Assembly (NCBI GenBank): GCA_000231825.2 | Contig: JH720391.1 | Coordinates: 52,315 to 116,314, forward strand | From: Tetrahymena elliotti 4EA | Lineage: Eukaryota; Ciliophora; Oligohymenophorea; Hymenostomatida; Tetrahymenidae | Length of the DNA: 64,000 nt | Direction of reading: 5' to 3' | In this document: piece after piece, positions 51,949 through 63,405 of the stretch | Layout of the letters: every line of letters starts with the position of its first letter | Position numbering within the stretch: the first letter of the stretch is position 1 | The notes under the pieces: model-generated | Seen by the model: the letters and a program-made list of their open reading frames with translations, nothing else | What the model was told of the DNA's origin: nothing | The model's database searches: none | Translations under genes and position numbers: made by a program

Positions 51949-53516
51949 AGTTTTTTTAATCTAGGTATATATTTTAGTGTATGTGTCTAAGCTATTTTCA
52001 TTTATGCAAAAATAAATATTATAGCAATTAAGATGTCTAAAACAAAGGTAAAATAATTGAAATCTAAGACTAAAAAATGAAATGCTGATAGCAATTATAA
52101 ACCTAAAATCACGATAATTTAAAATGTTTTTACTATTGCGACTTGGTAAACATATCTTCCTCTTTGTATTGCTATTGCTATGCAGTCTTACTCATTTATT
52201 AGCTATCTTATTGTGGTATTGTATTTATAAAAATTAGACTATAATTTATATGAGATGGTAAACTTAAATAAATTAAAATGAAAACAATCTATCAATCTTT
52301 TTATATTATTTCTTTTAATCAATATATTAATAAAACCAAACAATTATCAATTATTTTGCAGATCTTTTCTTAATTGCTTTCTTATTATAATCATTTCATT
52401 TAATTTTCCCAAATAAATCCATTAATTAATTCATAAACGCTCTTGCTAGATAGACATCCTGCATTTTTATAAATAGCCTCCCAATTTATTTAAATGACCA
52501 ATTACACAAACTTTCCCTCCTAAATGATACAATTTCATTCTTCACTATTAAAATTTAAGAAGCTCTCTTGAAGCTTTAAACAATATCCCTCTAAATTTAT
52601 AATCACCATTTCTGATCAAATAAATATCTAAAACCATGATAATAAACCATAAATAAAACTTTTTAAATATATATTGAAAAAGCAAAAACATATCTTAATT
52701 TTCAAAATTGACTCTATCTCCTAATTTTAACTGAAAAATCAAATTTTACTTTATAAAAAGACAAACTATACATAAATCTAATAAGATGACTGAGATTTCT
52801 TAATAAATATTTATTTGATTTATTGGATACTTTAATTTAAAAACTAAGATATTTTTTCGTCCAAAAATCTATTAAAATAAATGTATTACATCTTAGTTTT
52901 TTTCAGAATAGAGATAACTTTATATATTTAATGAATTAATGCAATTAGGTTGTTTCTTTAGTAATTTTGATCATAATAATTATAATCAATTTAAAATTTC
53001 TAAACACATAATTGAAAAAATATTATTTTATGATATCATTTTAAAATAAAAATATCTATTAATTTAAAAAATTTATGGTCTTTACAATAAATTTGGTTGT
53101 AAATTCTTCTAATAATAAAATTTAGTTTTTTTGAATTGTCAATTTTATTTTTAAAAATATTTTATTATTAAAATAAATAATGAATCAATTTAGTAAGTAT
53201 ATTATTTTAGTTAAATTTTAACTAACTAATAATCTATGAGCATAATTTGATGAAAATTATCTCTTAATGAATAAATAAATAATCAGTTCAAAAATTACTA
53301 TTAGAATATTAAATGCCATCTTAAAGTATTAAGTAAATTGAATACTTATAACATAAATTTGATCATAAATAAATTGTTTTATTTTCAAAAATTGTAAAGA
53401 GACTGTGGTTTGAAGCAGGATTTTAGTTTATAATTAATAAATATTTTTTAATGAAAAACATGAAATAAATATATATACATGGACAAATAACTAAATTTAT
53501 AATACTTTTATATAAA
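51949..53516. other. Intergenic, AT-rich
   Basis: About 1.57 kb between minus-strand genes. A 27-codon minus-strand frame near 52195-52110 (starts MSKTAQQQQYKEED) is too short to call; it could be an upstream leader ORF. Nothing else is supported. Confidence 0.45.
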
Positions 53517-55035
53517 TCAAATTTGATATAAATTCACAGAGCAGTCATAGGAACTTGTTAAAAGTAAATTTTTAGAAGCATGAGGTACAAATTAAATGCT
53601 AGAAACGTTTTCATCATGTTCAAGTAAAGTACCAATTGCTTTAGGAGAATACTCCATAGGTCTTCTATATGATTCCCATATTCTAGCACTACCATCCTAC
53701 AATGAATTTTAAAAATATTCATATTATTTCCACTTTGTTAATAATATTCAATCAAATATTGAAGAATAATCAAGTTTTTTACAGCAAAATATTTTCTCAA
53801 TTAAAAAAATTTATTTTTATCAACAGAGCATTTTTATTACTTGCTAAAATTTAAAAGTATATTTCTCTTTATAAAATTTTGATTCTATTTTTGATTTAAG
53901 GGCAAAATATTTGTCTTTTAAAAGAATAACTTTGGAAGGGTTTTAATAATTTTGAAAAATATTACTCTGCATGAAGTGATGATTAGTTCTCTTTCACCAT
54001 CTAAGTTAAGACATTTAATAGGATCCATGTGAGCTATGAATTCGTAATCAAGTTTAAGTGATTTTTCTTAAGGAGAAAAGGTCAAAACTTTAACTGTTCT
54101 TGTCTTTTTAATTTATAAATTAATTAATTGAAAGATGTATTTAAAAGAAATTTACTTCATAACCAACAAATATTTTATTTTTATGTTTGGAAGTTTCCCT
54201 AAAATCAATGTCACAGCACCATGCCTATTTTATAATTATTTTTATTTTCAATGCAAATAAATATATAAATAAATTTTTTTTACTCTTTCTTCTTCTTAAA
54301 ACTTTCCAAAAGAGGCAATTTAAGAGAAATTTCTAGTTTCAAAAATCTTGCAAACACCTCCATATTCTGAAGTGACTAAATAATTGCCACATCTTGACCA
54401 TTTGATGTTATAGATAATCTTGTTTTCACCTTTTTTTAAAAATATTTTAGCTCTCTTCTTGTCTATTTTCAAATCTTACTTTAAATTATTTTTAATGGAG
54501 TTCCTTTGCGAGTATCCCAAATAATCAAACGAGAGTCTTCGCCACCTGAAGCTATAAGCTTATTATCTTCATTATATTGGCAAAAGTAAACTTTATTATG
54601 ATGCTCTTTTAACACTGATGCAGGCTTTCCCTTGCTAAGATCCCAAACAATAAGAGACTTATCAGGAGAAGCAGTCAGCAATTATTTTCCATCAATAGAA
54701 AATTGAGTACTCCAAACTCCTTCTCTAATAATACAAAAAATTCATTCTTAAAATCCAATAAAAATATCTTTAATTATAAGAATCTTAAATCTTATTTTTT
54801 TGCTTGCTAATTTTAAATTTTACTTGTGACCCTGCAATGTTGTTGTATTCTTAAAGGTACTCAAATCCCATAATTTAACTAAATGATCATGAGATCCTGT
54901 TGCAAACTATGTTGGATTGGCTACATTTACTGATAGAGTTTCAATAGAATTCAAGTGAGCTTTTACAATTTTATTTTATGGATGAATCTATCTATTATAC
55001 CAGTTAGACTATAATTTTTGCTCGTCAACTATCAT
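53517..55035 (-). CDS. WD40-repeat protein, specific role unknown
   Basis: Predicted protein of 329 residues in six exons (minus order): 55035-54824, 54724-54480, 54429-54284, 54224-54156, 54103-53966, 53696-53517; introns of 99, 50, 59, 52 and 269 nt. The whole protein is one beta propeller of about seven WD40 repeats: ATGSHDHLVKLWDL, TASPDKSLIVWDL, ASGGEDSRLIIWDT, then weaker blades, TSCRDGSARIWES and SSYDCSVNLYQI at the end. The 50-nt intron 2 was recognised because it restores frame between the third and fourth blades. WD40 propellers act as protein-binding platforms; no extra domain reveals the partner. The GH and WD dipeptides of blades 1-3 are intact, blades 4-5 have lost them. I cannot assign an orthologue from sequence alone. 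Confidence 0.85.
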
Positions 55036-55612
55036 TTTTATCTAATGTTTTGAAAATCTACTTTTTAATTATTATGATTGGATATAAGTTTTTTAAATAA
55101 TTTTTTTTGATATATTTAATGATCTCTGATCGATCAATTTATAAATTAATTAAAAAATCTTTCTATACTAACTTGTACAGTCATTTTTGATTTTAAAATT
55201 TATAACAAATTAATCGAATTGACGCAAGCAAGAAACAAAGCAAAAATAAATTAATAAAATTGATAAATTTTTAAGTGATTTTTTTACAAAAATGAATAAA
55301 AAGAATCTTTACAAAGACTATTAGACAACAACAAGAAATAAGAATAAAAATAGATGATTTTTAAAGAAATGACGAAAGCTAGATATAAAATTAATATGTG
55401 GATTTGCATTTTGAAAATAGTTTAAAAGAGAAATAAATGAAATATGAAGAGTTAATTCTAGAAGAAATGAAATAGAATAACATACTAATAGAGTGTAAAA
55501 TAAACATAGATATGCATGCTTTATAGAATATATTATAGTATATAGTTTAAATGGTTTCAATTTTTAATCATATTCAAACTGTTTTTAAAACTAATAAAAA
55601 ACACATTTATCC
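55036..55612. other. Intergenic, AT-rich
   Basis: 577 nt between the WD40 gene start and the SF-assemblin gene end (both minus). The open minus-strand frame at 55321-55560 has no domain and is rejected as chance. Confidence 0.5.
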
Positions 55613-57716
55613 TCATTGACGGAAGTTCTTATCAATTCTCTAGCAAGTATCTTCCAAAAGCTTAATTAAAGATTCAGTAGTGGATTCTCTGTCTCTCTTT
55701 TCTTGCTGTAAATAATCAAAAAAATAAATTATAGCTATCTAAATATTAAGTTAATATGTTTGTTTCTTACAACTAATTCAGTTTAGAGCTTAGAGTGGAT
55801 ATCTTCAATCATTCTATATATTTTTGCTTGGGTTTCTTCACGAACCTTCTTTTCAATAAGAAGGACATCGTGGAATTTATTCAATTCATTTTCAATTTCA
55901 TCAGTCAAAGCATTGGTAGATTCTTCTCTCTTTCTCTTTTCCAAATCAATTTGTTCCTTAATGAATCCAATCTAAGATTAAACTTCCTTAAGCTTAACTT
56001 CAGTATTTTCTTCATAAGCCTTGTTGTTCTTGGAAAGACTCAAGTTCATGTTGTAGAACTTTTCATCAATTTGCTTCAAAAGATTGCTTTCAACCATTCT
56101 TTTGCTCTATTATTAATTATAAATAATTTATTAAAACCATCAAACCAAACATTTTTAAGTTCTTCAATTTAATTTTTTTAAAGTTCTCTATAAGCCAATC
56201 ATCATTTGTATCCAAATTATCTCGATCAATTATTTGTCTTAAAATCCAATGAAATTGTGATCATTAAATCAATAAATTTATTTGATAATTTATTTTTTGC
56301 TTGAAAAATCAAATATTTAATTCATTTTTTTTTTAATTTGAATTTATTTCATCCAAAAATCTTTAAAATTTATTTATTTATGAAGATATCTATATAATTT
56401 GAATTAATTTCAGAAATAGAATGCATTTATATTCAATTTATTAAATAAAAAAATGTGTTGAGTTCCATTCAATTTACTGATTGAGTTAAAATATCTATTT
56501 AATTTGTATCATGGTTTCAAATAGATTAACTTAATAAATAAATTAAATTTTTAAGCCAAGAGATATTGTTGGAGCTTGAATTTTCTTGGATCTTTTTTAT
56601 ATCAGTAATTTTGAGGGGTTTTCAAGGATTAATTTTTATACATTTTGCAATAGTAATTGAGTGAATTAAACAAGCAATTATCTGTATGATTTTATGATTT
56701 AAGATATGAATTGAATGAAATATGGTTTTTAGTGGATATTTGTAATTTATTTATAATTTAAGCCATATCTACTTATTTGTTTCTATCAAATTATTTAAAA
56801 TTTCTTATTTTCAAATTTAATATTATTTTGAGCAGTGAATTTTTTGTGAGTAATTAAAATAAGAAGGAGAAAAAATTATTAAATATTTATTCCTCCTATT
56901 CATGCTTTAATAAGAAATAAGATTTATTTTTGCTTAGAAATAATAGTTAATTAAATGATTTGTGTGCTTCTTAAAATGAGGAATGCGATTTCTTTGGAAT
57001 AAGATGGTTGGTTCATTATTACTTGCTAAATATTTTCAAAATTTTGAATGTAATTAGTGAATTATTTACGGATTTTTCTTCTTCCAAAAGATTGTGTAAA
57101 TTTTCATCAAGAATCTTGATTTCTTTACCCTTTCTTTCATCAAATACCTATAAGATTAAATAAATAAAAATGAATAAATAGCATTTGGTTTAAAAAACTG
57201 CTTTACTTCTCTGCCATTCTTTTCTTCTTCAAGAGTATTTTGAAGCTTCAAAACTTGCTCCTTTAATACCTATTTATAAGATTATTATTATTTTTATGAT
57301 TTTCCACTTTTTCAAATTTTTAATCAGTTAAAATGTATTTATGTATATACTTTAAATCTTTGTTCGTCATTAGGACGTTCAGAGTTAATTTTATCTTCAA
57401 CATTTCTAAGCTTTTCTTCAAGAATGTCTCTGCGATCTTGTTTTTCACGGTCGATGTTGTGTTGGATGTTTTACCACTTTTCGCCAAGAAGTTTTATTCT
57501 AACTCTGTTGGGAGAATCTAAGTAATTTAATCATTGAAAAATTATTTAAAATATGCTAGACCTACAGACAAGCAGTCTCCTTTAAAATATCTAAACAACT
57601 TCTCTATAATGAATTTCTACAGACATCTAAAAGACTTGCTAGTAATTTAATTTTAATGCTTTACCTTCTTGTTAGCCATGAATTGTTGATTGGAAAGGGG
57701 AGCCAAAAGCAGACAT
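55613..57716 (-). CDS. SF-assemblin (striated fibre protein, giardin family)
   Basis: Predicted protein of 262 residues in six exons (minus order): 57716-57665, 57517-57351, 57269-57207, 57147-57070, 56106-55771, 55705-55613. SF-assemblins form 2-nm filaments and the striated rootlet fibres at basal bodies; in ciliates several paralogues occur. Almost the whole chain is alpha-helical coiled coil without proline after a short head (MSAFGSPFQSTIHGQQEDSP). Diagnostic stretches include DKINSERPNDEQRFK, LLEEEK, NALTDEIENELNKF and IEDIHSKLQTEL, spaced in the 28-residue pattern of the family. Length is close to Chlamydomonas SFA (about 275). Introns are 147, 81, 59, 963 and 65 nt; the 963-nt intron (56107-57069) is by far the largest in the window and might hide a missed exon, although the frame joins cleanly without one. 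Confidence 0.88.
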
Positions 57717-57986
57717 TTCTTTAAATATTTTTATATTACTTTTTAATTATATGAATGAAAGATTTTGTTATTTAAGAATTTTTTATTTGATTGCCTTGTT
57801 AACCGTTTCCTTTTAAATTTTTACTTAAACCAATTACTAATCTTTAGCAGCTGCAAACAAATAAACAAACAAATCATTCTCTTTACAAATAATCATCATA
57901 AAATTAAAAGTTGTTAATATCCTTCATTCCTTTTATAATTTTATTTATATTTTATTTCAAAATATCTTTCATTTGTTAATAAGCAA

Positions 57987-58001
57987 TCAGTCAGTCAGTC
58001 A
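57987..58001. repeat. (TCAG)n microsatellite
   Basis: Three full TCAG units plus TCA, 270 nt upstream of the SF-assemblin start codon. Short, and unlikely to have a function on its own. Confidence 0.85.
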
Positions 58002-58080
58002 ATCACAAAAAATAATTAAAATAATAAGAAAGAAGAATTTTTTCATTTTACCATCAATAAATTTCTTTTCTTTTTTTATT

Positions 58081-58099
58081 TATCTATCTATCTATCTAT
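58081..58099. repeat. (TATC)n microsatellite
   Basis: Four TATC units plus TAT, followed after 9 nt by TAGATAG, which can pair with the repeat. Confidence 0.85.
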
Positions 58100-59153
58100 T
58101 TACTAGATAGATCCTTTCTTGAAAATCAAAATCACCTTTAAGTATATTAACCATAAAATTCATACTGACTTATTACATACAATATTCTTTCTTTTAATAT
58201 TTAACAATTTATAAATTCAAATTCTCAAAATTTATCTTCATTAAAAGAATGCAAAAATAAATATTTATTTTGAATATTTTTTAAATTTCTTGCATTTTTT
58301 TTATTCTAAAATAATTAAACTTCAATTAATATATGATCGTATATATTTAATTATAATTTTATTGCCTCTAAATTCACTTTTTTAATTTAAAAATTATTTT
58401 TTTATTTATTTTGATTAACTTCATTTATAAAGTATGTAAATACTGATAAATGTCCAATCCAATTAAAGCATTTTAAAAGCCATGATAATAAAAACAAAAA
58501 TTAAACTCTTATTTACAAGAAATCTTACCTTTATTAGGAGATAGTATATTTAATACCTTGTAGTATTTATTTAAAAATTTTATTAATATTTTTAGTTTTA
58601 AAATATAAAAAATTAATTATCAATAAATAATCAACTCTTTTAAAATTATGGGGTTATTTGAACAATAAATCTATGAGAAAAATATAATTTAACTTAAATC
58701 TGATAAAAAAATATTGATAAACTAAATAATGCCATAATTAATTAAGAGCATTTAATGTTTTATGGGGTTAATAGTTAGAATTATTCTTTTCAAAAAAATA
58801 ATTTATTTTAAATTTAACATAAACATTTTGAATTATTGGAAACAAACCAAAAGTTATTTTTGATAAGATAAAATTTAAGTAGATTAATAAAATCTAAATG
58901 AATTTGTTTGAAGATATTTTATTTAAAATTAGGTGAATGAACTGCTAAATCTTTAACTTTTTTTTCATAGTAATTTTTGTTAGGATACTTTTTTGATTTT
59001 GATATTACTTAGAAGATTTATTTAATTTCCTAAATTAATTAGATATGTAAAAGCTTAAATTAAATGATTCTTTTTTGTTAAAAATTTTATTTATTTCTCA
59101 TACAAAATACAAATAACATTTAGCTGCTTGCTATATTTTTAATTATTTTTATA

Positions 59154-59600
59154 TCAAGGGACAACAGCAATGCATTCAATTTCAACTTTAGCTCCAGCTG
59201 GTAATTCTCTGACAGCAAAGCATGCTCTTGCGGGTTTAACATCAGTGTTGAAGAATTTAGCATAAACTTCATTAACTTTGTTAAAATGAGCCATATCGTT
59301 AAGATAAACAGTGCATTTAACTACATATTACAAATCACTTCCACCTGCCTTTAATACTTCTCTAAGATTGATCAATGTTTGTTCAGCTTAAAGAGCAACA
59401 TCGTCTGCATGGACAAACTTTCCAGATTTAGGATCACGAGAAAGTTAGCCAGAAACAAACAATAATTTGGAGTTAGCGTTTATGGCAACTGCATGGGAAA
59501 AAGGGGCAATAGGTTAGGGAAGATTGCTTGAAGTAACAGCTGTTAATAATTTTTATTTGTTGTTAATTTGATTGTTAAGAGCTTGAATTCTGCTTGCCAT
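59154..59600 (-). CDS. RIDA: RidA / YjgF-family enamine-imine deaminase
   Basis: Intronless frame of 148 residues, ATG 59598-59600 to TGA 59154-59156. RidA hydrolyses reactive 2-aminoacrylate and other enamine/imine intermediates made by pyridoxal-phosphate enzymes, protecting those enzymes; it forms trimers. Family signatures are all present: PIAPFSHAV, LLFVSGQLSRDP, QTLINLREVLKAGGS, KCTVYLNDM, VNEVYAKFF and PARACFAVRELP, with the substrate-binding arginine in PARA and the closing VEIECIAV strand. Compared with bacterial RidA (about 128 residues) there are some 20 extra N-terminal residues (MASRIQALNNQINNKQKLL), possibly amphipathic; mitochondrial import is possible but not shown. Five of its codons are TAA or TAG, good evidence for the Gln code. 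No neighbour suggests a pathway. Confidence 0.96.
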
Positions 59601-60913
59601 TTTATAAACCTATTTCTTATAATAATAATTCCTAATATTAATAAATTAAACAAATTAATTATAAAATCTTTCAATTCAATCACCAAAATTGACTTAAAAT
59701 ATTAGCTTGCTCTTCTTCATCGCTTAACAAATATCACGTCATAAAAAATAATTTGATGATTAATGTTCATTCCAATTAAAGATCAAATTTATAAAAATAA
59801 TATTACCATAAGAAGAGCTAATCTTTTCATATGTTTAAATCTAAAATCAAGAGGAAGTCATAACTAAGAATCATTTTTTTATTCATTTTTAAAAATAAGC
59901 CTTTCTGCAAAGGAGCTCTAAACTTTTTATCTCTTAAAAATTTATTTAAAGAAACTATTTATAAGTGAGTTAAAAAAATTATTAAATATGGTAAAATCCA
60001 TCTATGAAGAAATACTAAACTTGGTTAAAAATATTATTCAAAATTAAAAATAAAGCAAAAAATTTATTAAAAATTATTGAGAATTAACATTTATTTAAAT
60101 AATTGCATGATATGAGAACTAATTATTTATTTATTATTAAAAGCACTAGTGGAACTTGGCTTTTTTTCTGTTTGGTTTTCTTGAAGCATTTTTGATTAAG
60201 AATTTAATTATTCAATGATTTTTTCTAAAAATGAATTAAAAAATATTTTTAGAATCAAATTTTTAAAAAGAACGATTTCAAATTGTAAATAAATTATTAA
60301 TCTTTGGAAAAAAGAGATGAAAAAATTTAATACATAAATACATCAGTTTAAATAAGAAATATTCTTATACACCAAAAAAATTTTTCAAAGTAATCGGTTG
60401 CTCTCTAAAAAAACCAACAAAATGGATACCAAATTTCCAACTATGATTATGAGTATTAATATTAAAAATCAATTGCCAATCCTAACTCAAGGGTTCTCGA
60501 TTAATTTGAGGTTGTTTCTTAAATATTTTTTATCTAATTTTCTTAATGTAATGAAGGCAATATTTGCTAAAAATAATTATTTTTTTACAATTTTGTGTTG
60601 AAATAAAATTGGATATTAATTTAAGCAAAATTGGGTAATGCCTCAAAATAATTCACAAAAATTTGCATGAAGCATACACTTTATGTGTCTGAGAACTTAT
60701 TTCACAAATGTGTGTCTGCTCATTTTTTAAGAAAAGTTCTCAATGCTCCCAGTTTTGTTGCCATGCAGTGTTACCATATTTATTTAGAGGAATTTCTTAA
60801 TTTTATTTATTATAAAAATTAAAATGATTCATAATGTATTTGATATTGTTAAATAAAAAGATGGTTGTAACAAAATAAATTTGAAAAGTATAAATTAACA
60901 TAGAAATATAAAA
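59601..60913. other. Intergenic, AT-rich, with a GC-richer hairpin segment
   Basis: 1.3 kb between minus-strand genes. Most is A/T-rich and empty. The stretch 60640-60785 is less AT-rich, contains repeated TGTGTCTG and an inverted repeat, and might be a non-coding RNA (see finding). The plus-strand frame at 60398-60601 has no recognisable content. Confidence 0.45.
60690..60742. repeat. 9-bp inverted repeat in a GC-richer intergenic patch
   Basis: TGAGAACTT at 60690-60698 and AAGTTCTCA at 60734-60742 are exact reverse complements with a 35-nt loop. The surrounding 140 nt have visibly more G and C than the flanks and no open frame of interest. Confidence 0.7.
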
Positions 60914-62069
60914 TCAATAGAATTTATAAAGGAAAGTAAATAAGATAACAATAATTATAAATAGTAAGAATAGATTGACATATGTCTGTAACTCTTTTTT
61001 TCTTCTACATAATGCAGTTTCTTAGTTAATTTTAGCTATGTTGCTTTAGGTGGTAGATACTTTTTCACGTAACTAATTATATTCTGTAAGAAGGCTTTCA
61101 TATTCATTTTTAAGTTGCTCTTTTTAGCGTCCTTTGACAAATTTATATGCTACTTCTTAGGTAATCCATGCTTATCTTTTGTTTACAATTTAATCACTTT
61201 TGATTAGGTTTTCAAATTCCAATCTCTTTTTAGATAATTATTAGTCTAATTTTTCACGTTATGCTAATAGTTATTAATTTTCTTTCTTTTTTTATTCAAT
61301 TTGGAAGTTTTTGGTTTCATCAGATTATTTAATTGACATTTACTAACAAATAGTGTCAAGCATTTTCTCAGTTTTATTGATTTCTTTTTTAAGATCATCT
61401 TGCTACTTTTTGTAATCTGAAATCTTTTATTTTTTTGCTTCTTATTCATCTCTAACTTATCTTACATAATCCTTATTAGTCTTTAAATAAAGATTTGCTC
61501 CTTCAATGCTTTTATAAAAATCGTCTTTTGTTTTTTCAACAGTTTGGCAAATCTAGCTAACATGATTATCTAAATCTTCTTTTGTAGTATTAAATTCTTT
61601 CTCTAATTAGATAAATTGTTAATCTATGAGTTACAAGTTAGATTTAATTCCATCAAGCTTATATGAAGTATGCTCATCTAAAATTTTAATTATCTATTAG
61701 TCTTTCTCTTCAATTTGCTTTCTTTAATCTTCAATTTTTGTAGAGAATTCTTTGAATTCTTTCAAATTCTATTGCTATCTATTGAATATCTTTTGATAAA
61801 TATTATAAAGATGGAAGTAGAAATCTCCATCAAGCTTCATATCAGCCTTATCAAGATCTTCAATATCAATCAAAAGCTACTCTTTAATCTATTTATCTTC
61901 ATTCTCTTTGAAGAAAACCTAAGAAATGTATTCTTTTATTTACTTGATTTCCTCATCAGGCTAAATTTAGTATTTAAAAAAATTAAATTCAAATAGCTTA
62001 AAACTATTTCATTAAATCCAACAAAATAATCTTCAATCAATTTACTGTAAGTTCTTTAGTATCGCTCAT
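60914..62069 (-). CDS. Coiled-coil protein with C-terminal membrane anchor
   Basis: Predicted protein of 356 residues in two exons, 62069-62046 (8 codons) and 61960-60914, with an 85-nt intron. I checked the long exon codon by codon. Residues 10-320 are almost entirely charged helix (Lys, Glu, Gln, Asp, with heptad Leu/Ile), including a DGDFYFHLYNIYQKIF segment and several Lys/Gln-rich heptads. The last 26 residues form one hydrophobic helix (VNLFLLFIIIVILFTFLY) followed by KFY, the layout of tail-anchored proteins such as SNAREs, golgins or tethering factors, inserted into the ER or Golgi by the GET pathway. No SNARE zero-layer motif could be pointed to with confidence. A Golgi or vesicle tether is a reasonable guess and no more. 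Start MSDTKELT is the only ATG before the first intron. Confidence 0.75.
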
Positions 62070-63405
62070 CTTCAGCGTTTTACTTTTGCTGCTTTACCTA
62101 TAAATTTATAAATATCTAAATCTAATTTTGCAGATTTAATTTACTTAATAACTTAGTTTGAATTAAATTAACTAAATTTTTACAATCTAAATTAAAATTA
62201 TATTTGAGCATCTATTTATTAATTTTTCAGTATCTTACAATAAAATTTATCCTGCTCCTAAATTCTATTTTACAAGCTAGCTAACAACAATTGAATCAAA
62301 ATTGCAAAGAAACCAAAAATTTAATTTAAAATTATTTAATGAAATATTTATTTTTTTCTTTAAAATCATTTCAAAAGAACTTAATATGATTTAATCTAAA
62401 TTTACTTTCTTTTTAATAGTGGAATCAGACTAATTTCCTCCAAAAAAAAATGTCTTTTGAAAAATGTGTTTTATAAACTTCTTCTAAAATATTATGAATT
62501 TTTTGATAATCTTTAGTATCTTAATTTTTATTTATTCTTTACATTTATTTTTTTTCTAAAAAAATTTATCTTTGAAATATTTAAAAAAGAAAACAAAACT
62601 AGGAATAATTATTTTATTACTCAATCAGAAGAATTATTTTACATTTATTTTAATTAGAATAATTAATTATTGCTCTTCTTTTAAAATATGATAGATAAAT
62701 TTTTAATATGATTTAATATTTTACTTAATTTTAATGGATTATTTTTGTTTTTGAGTTTTTTTTCATTAAAAAAAACGTTTAAATTAATAGAATTAATATT
62801 TTAAAAAGAAAACATTTTTTTTTTAAATCAATAAAATTAATTTAAATGAATTTTTTTTTTTTTGAAGGGAACAAAGTTTTGAAAAGAATGTTTATTTTTT
62901 AATTTTTATAATAAATTAAAATTCCTATATACTATATAGATTTATAAAATTAATTTTAATTTTAAAAACAAACAAAATTTTTTCAAATATTCACAACTTA
63001 GTTAAATTTTTAGAAACATTCTATTTAAGTTAGATATTGTTGGGGTCAAAAATAATGAATTTTGTGATGTCATAGTATGTCATATGTGGAAATTTATTAA
63101 AATAGGTTCAAAATTTTATGAGATTTTCAAAGATGTAGACTTATCAAACAAAATTAAGATGTATTATTTATTATTCTTCACATTCAATTTTTTAAAACTT
63201 GCTAAATTAATTAATGAATAAACATGACAATTGAAAAAAATAAGTCAAATAATTATTATTCGGAATATATAAATTTAATTAGTGAAAAAAATATTTATAA
63301 TTTAGAAAAGTTTAAAAAAAAAAATTAAACTAATTTTTCATATCATATATTAATTAATTAATTCATATTCAAAATCATATCTTAACATATTAAAAAAAAT
63401 AAACA
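62070..63405. promoter_or_regulatory. Divergent intergenic region
   Basis: 1.34 kb between the tail-anchored coiled-coil gene (minus) and the second LRR gene (plus), so both promoters lie here. Extremely AT-rich, with long T and A runs near 62815-62870. No element recognised. Confidence 0.5.

Larger units (their letters stand above)
57717..59153. other. Intergenic, AT-rich, with two microsatellites
   Basis: 1.44 kb between the SF-assemblin start and the RidA end (both minus). Besides two tetranucleotide repeats (57987-58001 and 58081-58099), nothing is seen. The right-hand 1 kb is very AT-rich. Confidence 0.5.

Noticed and set aside
55321..55560. Minus-strand 79-residue hydrophobic ORF
   Set aside because: AT-rich intergenic sequence without homologous features, no leader and no downstream continuity.
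58060..58100. CRISPR-like or telomeric repeat
   Set aside because: Only short tetranucleotide microsatellites; no spacer pattern, and no GGGGTT telomeric repeats anywhere in the window.
60720..60913. Possible C-terminal extension of the coiled-coil protein to a stop near 60720
   Set aside because: My first reading slipped frame; aligned codon by codon the frame stops at TGA 60914-60916 right after a membrane anchor.
216..62069. Hundreds of TAA and TAG 'stops' suggesting decayed genes
   Set aside because: They fall at Gln positions in conserved proteins (RidA, RPB5, Notchless). This is the ciliate code and not pseudogenisation.
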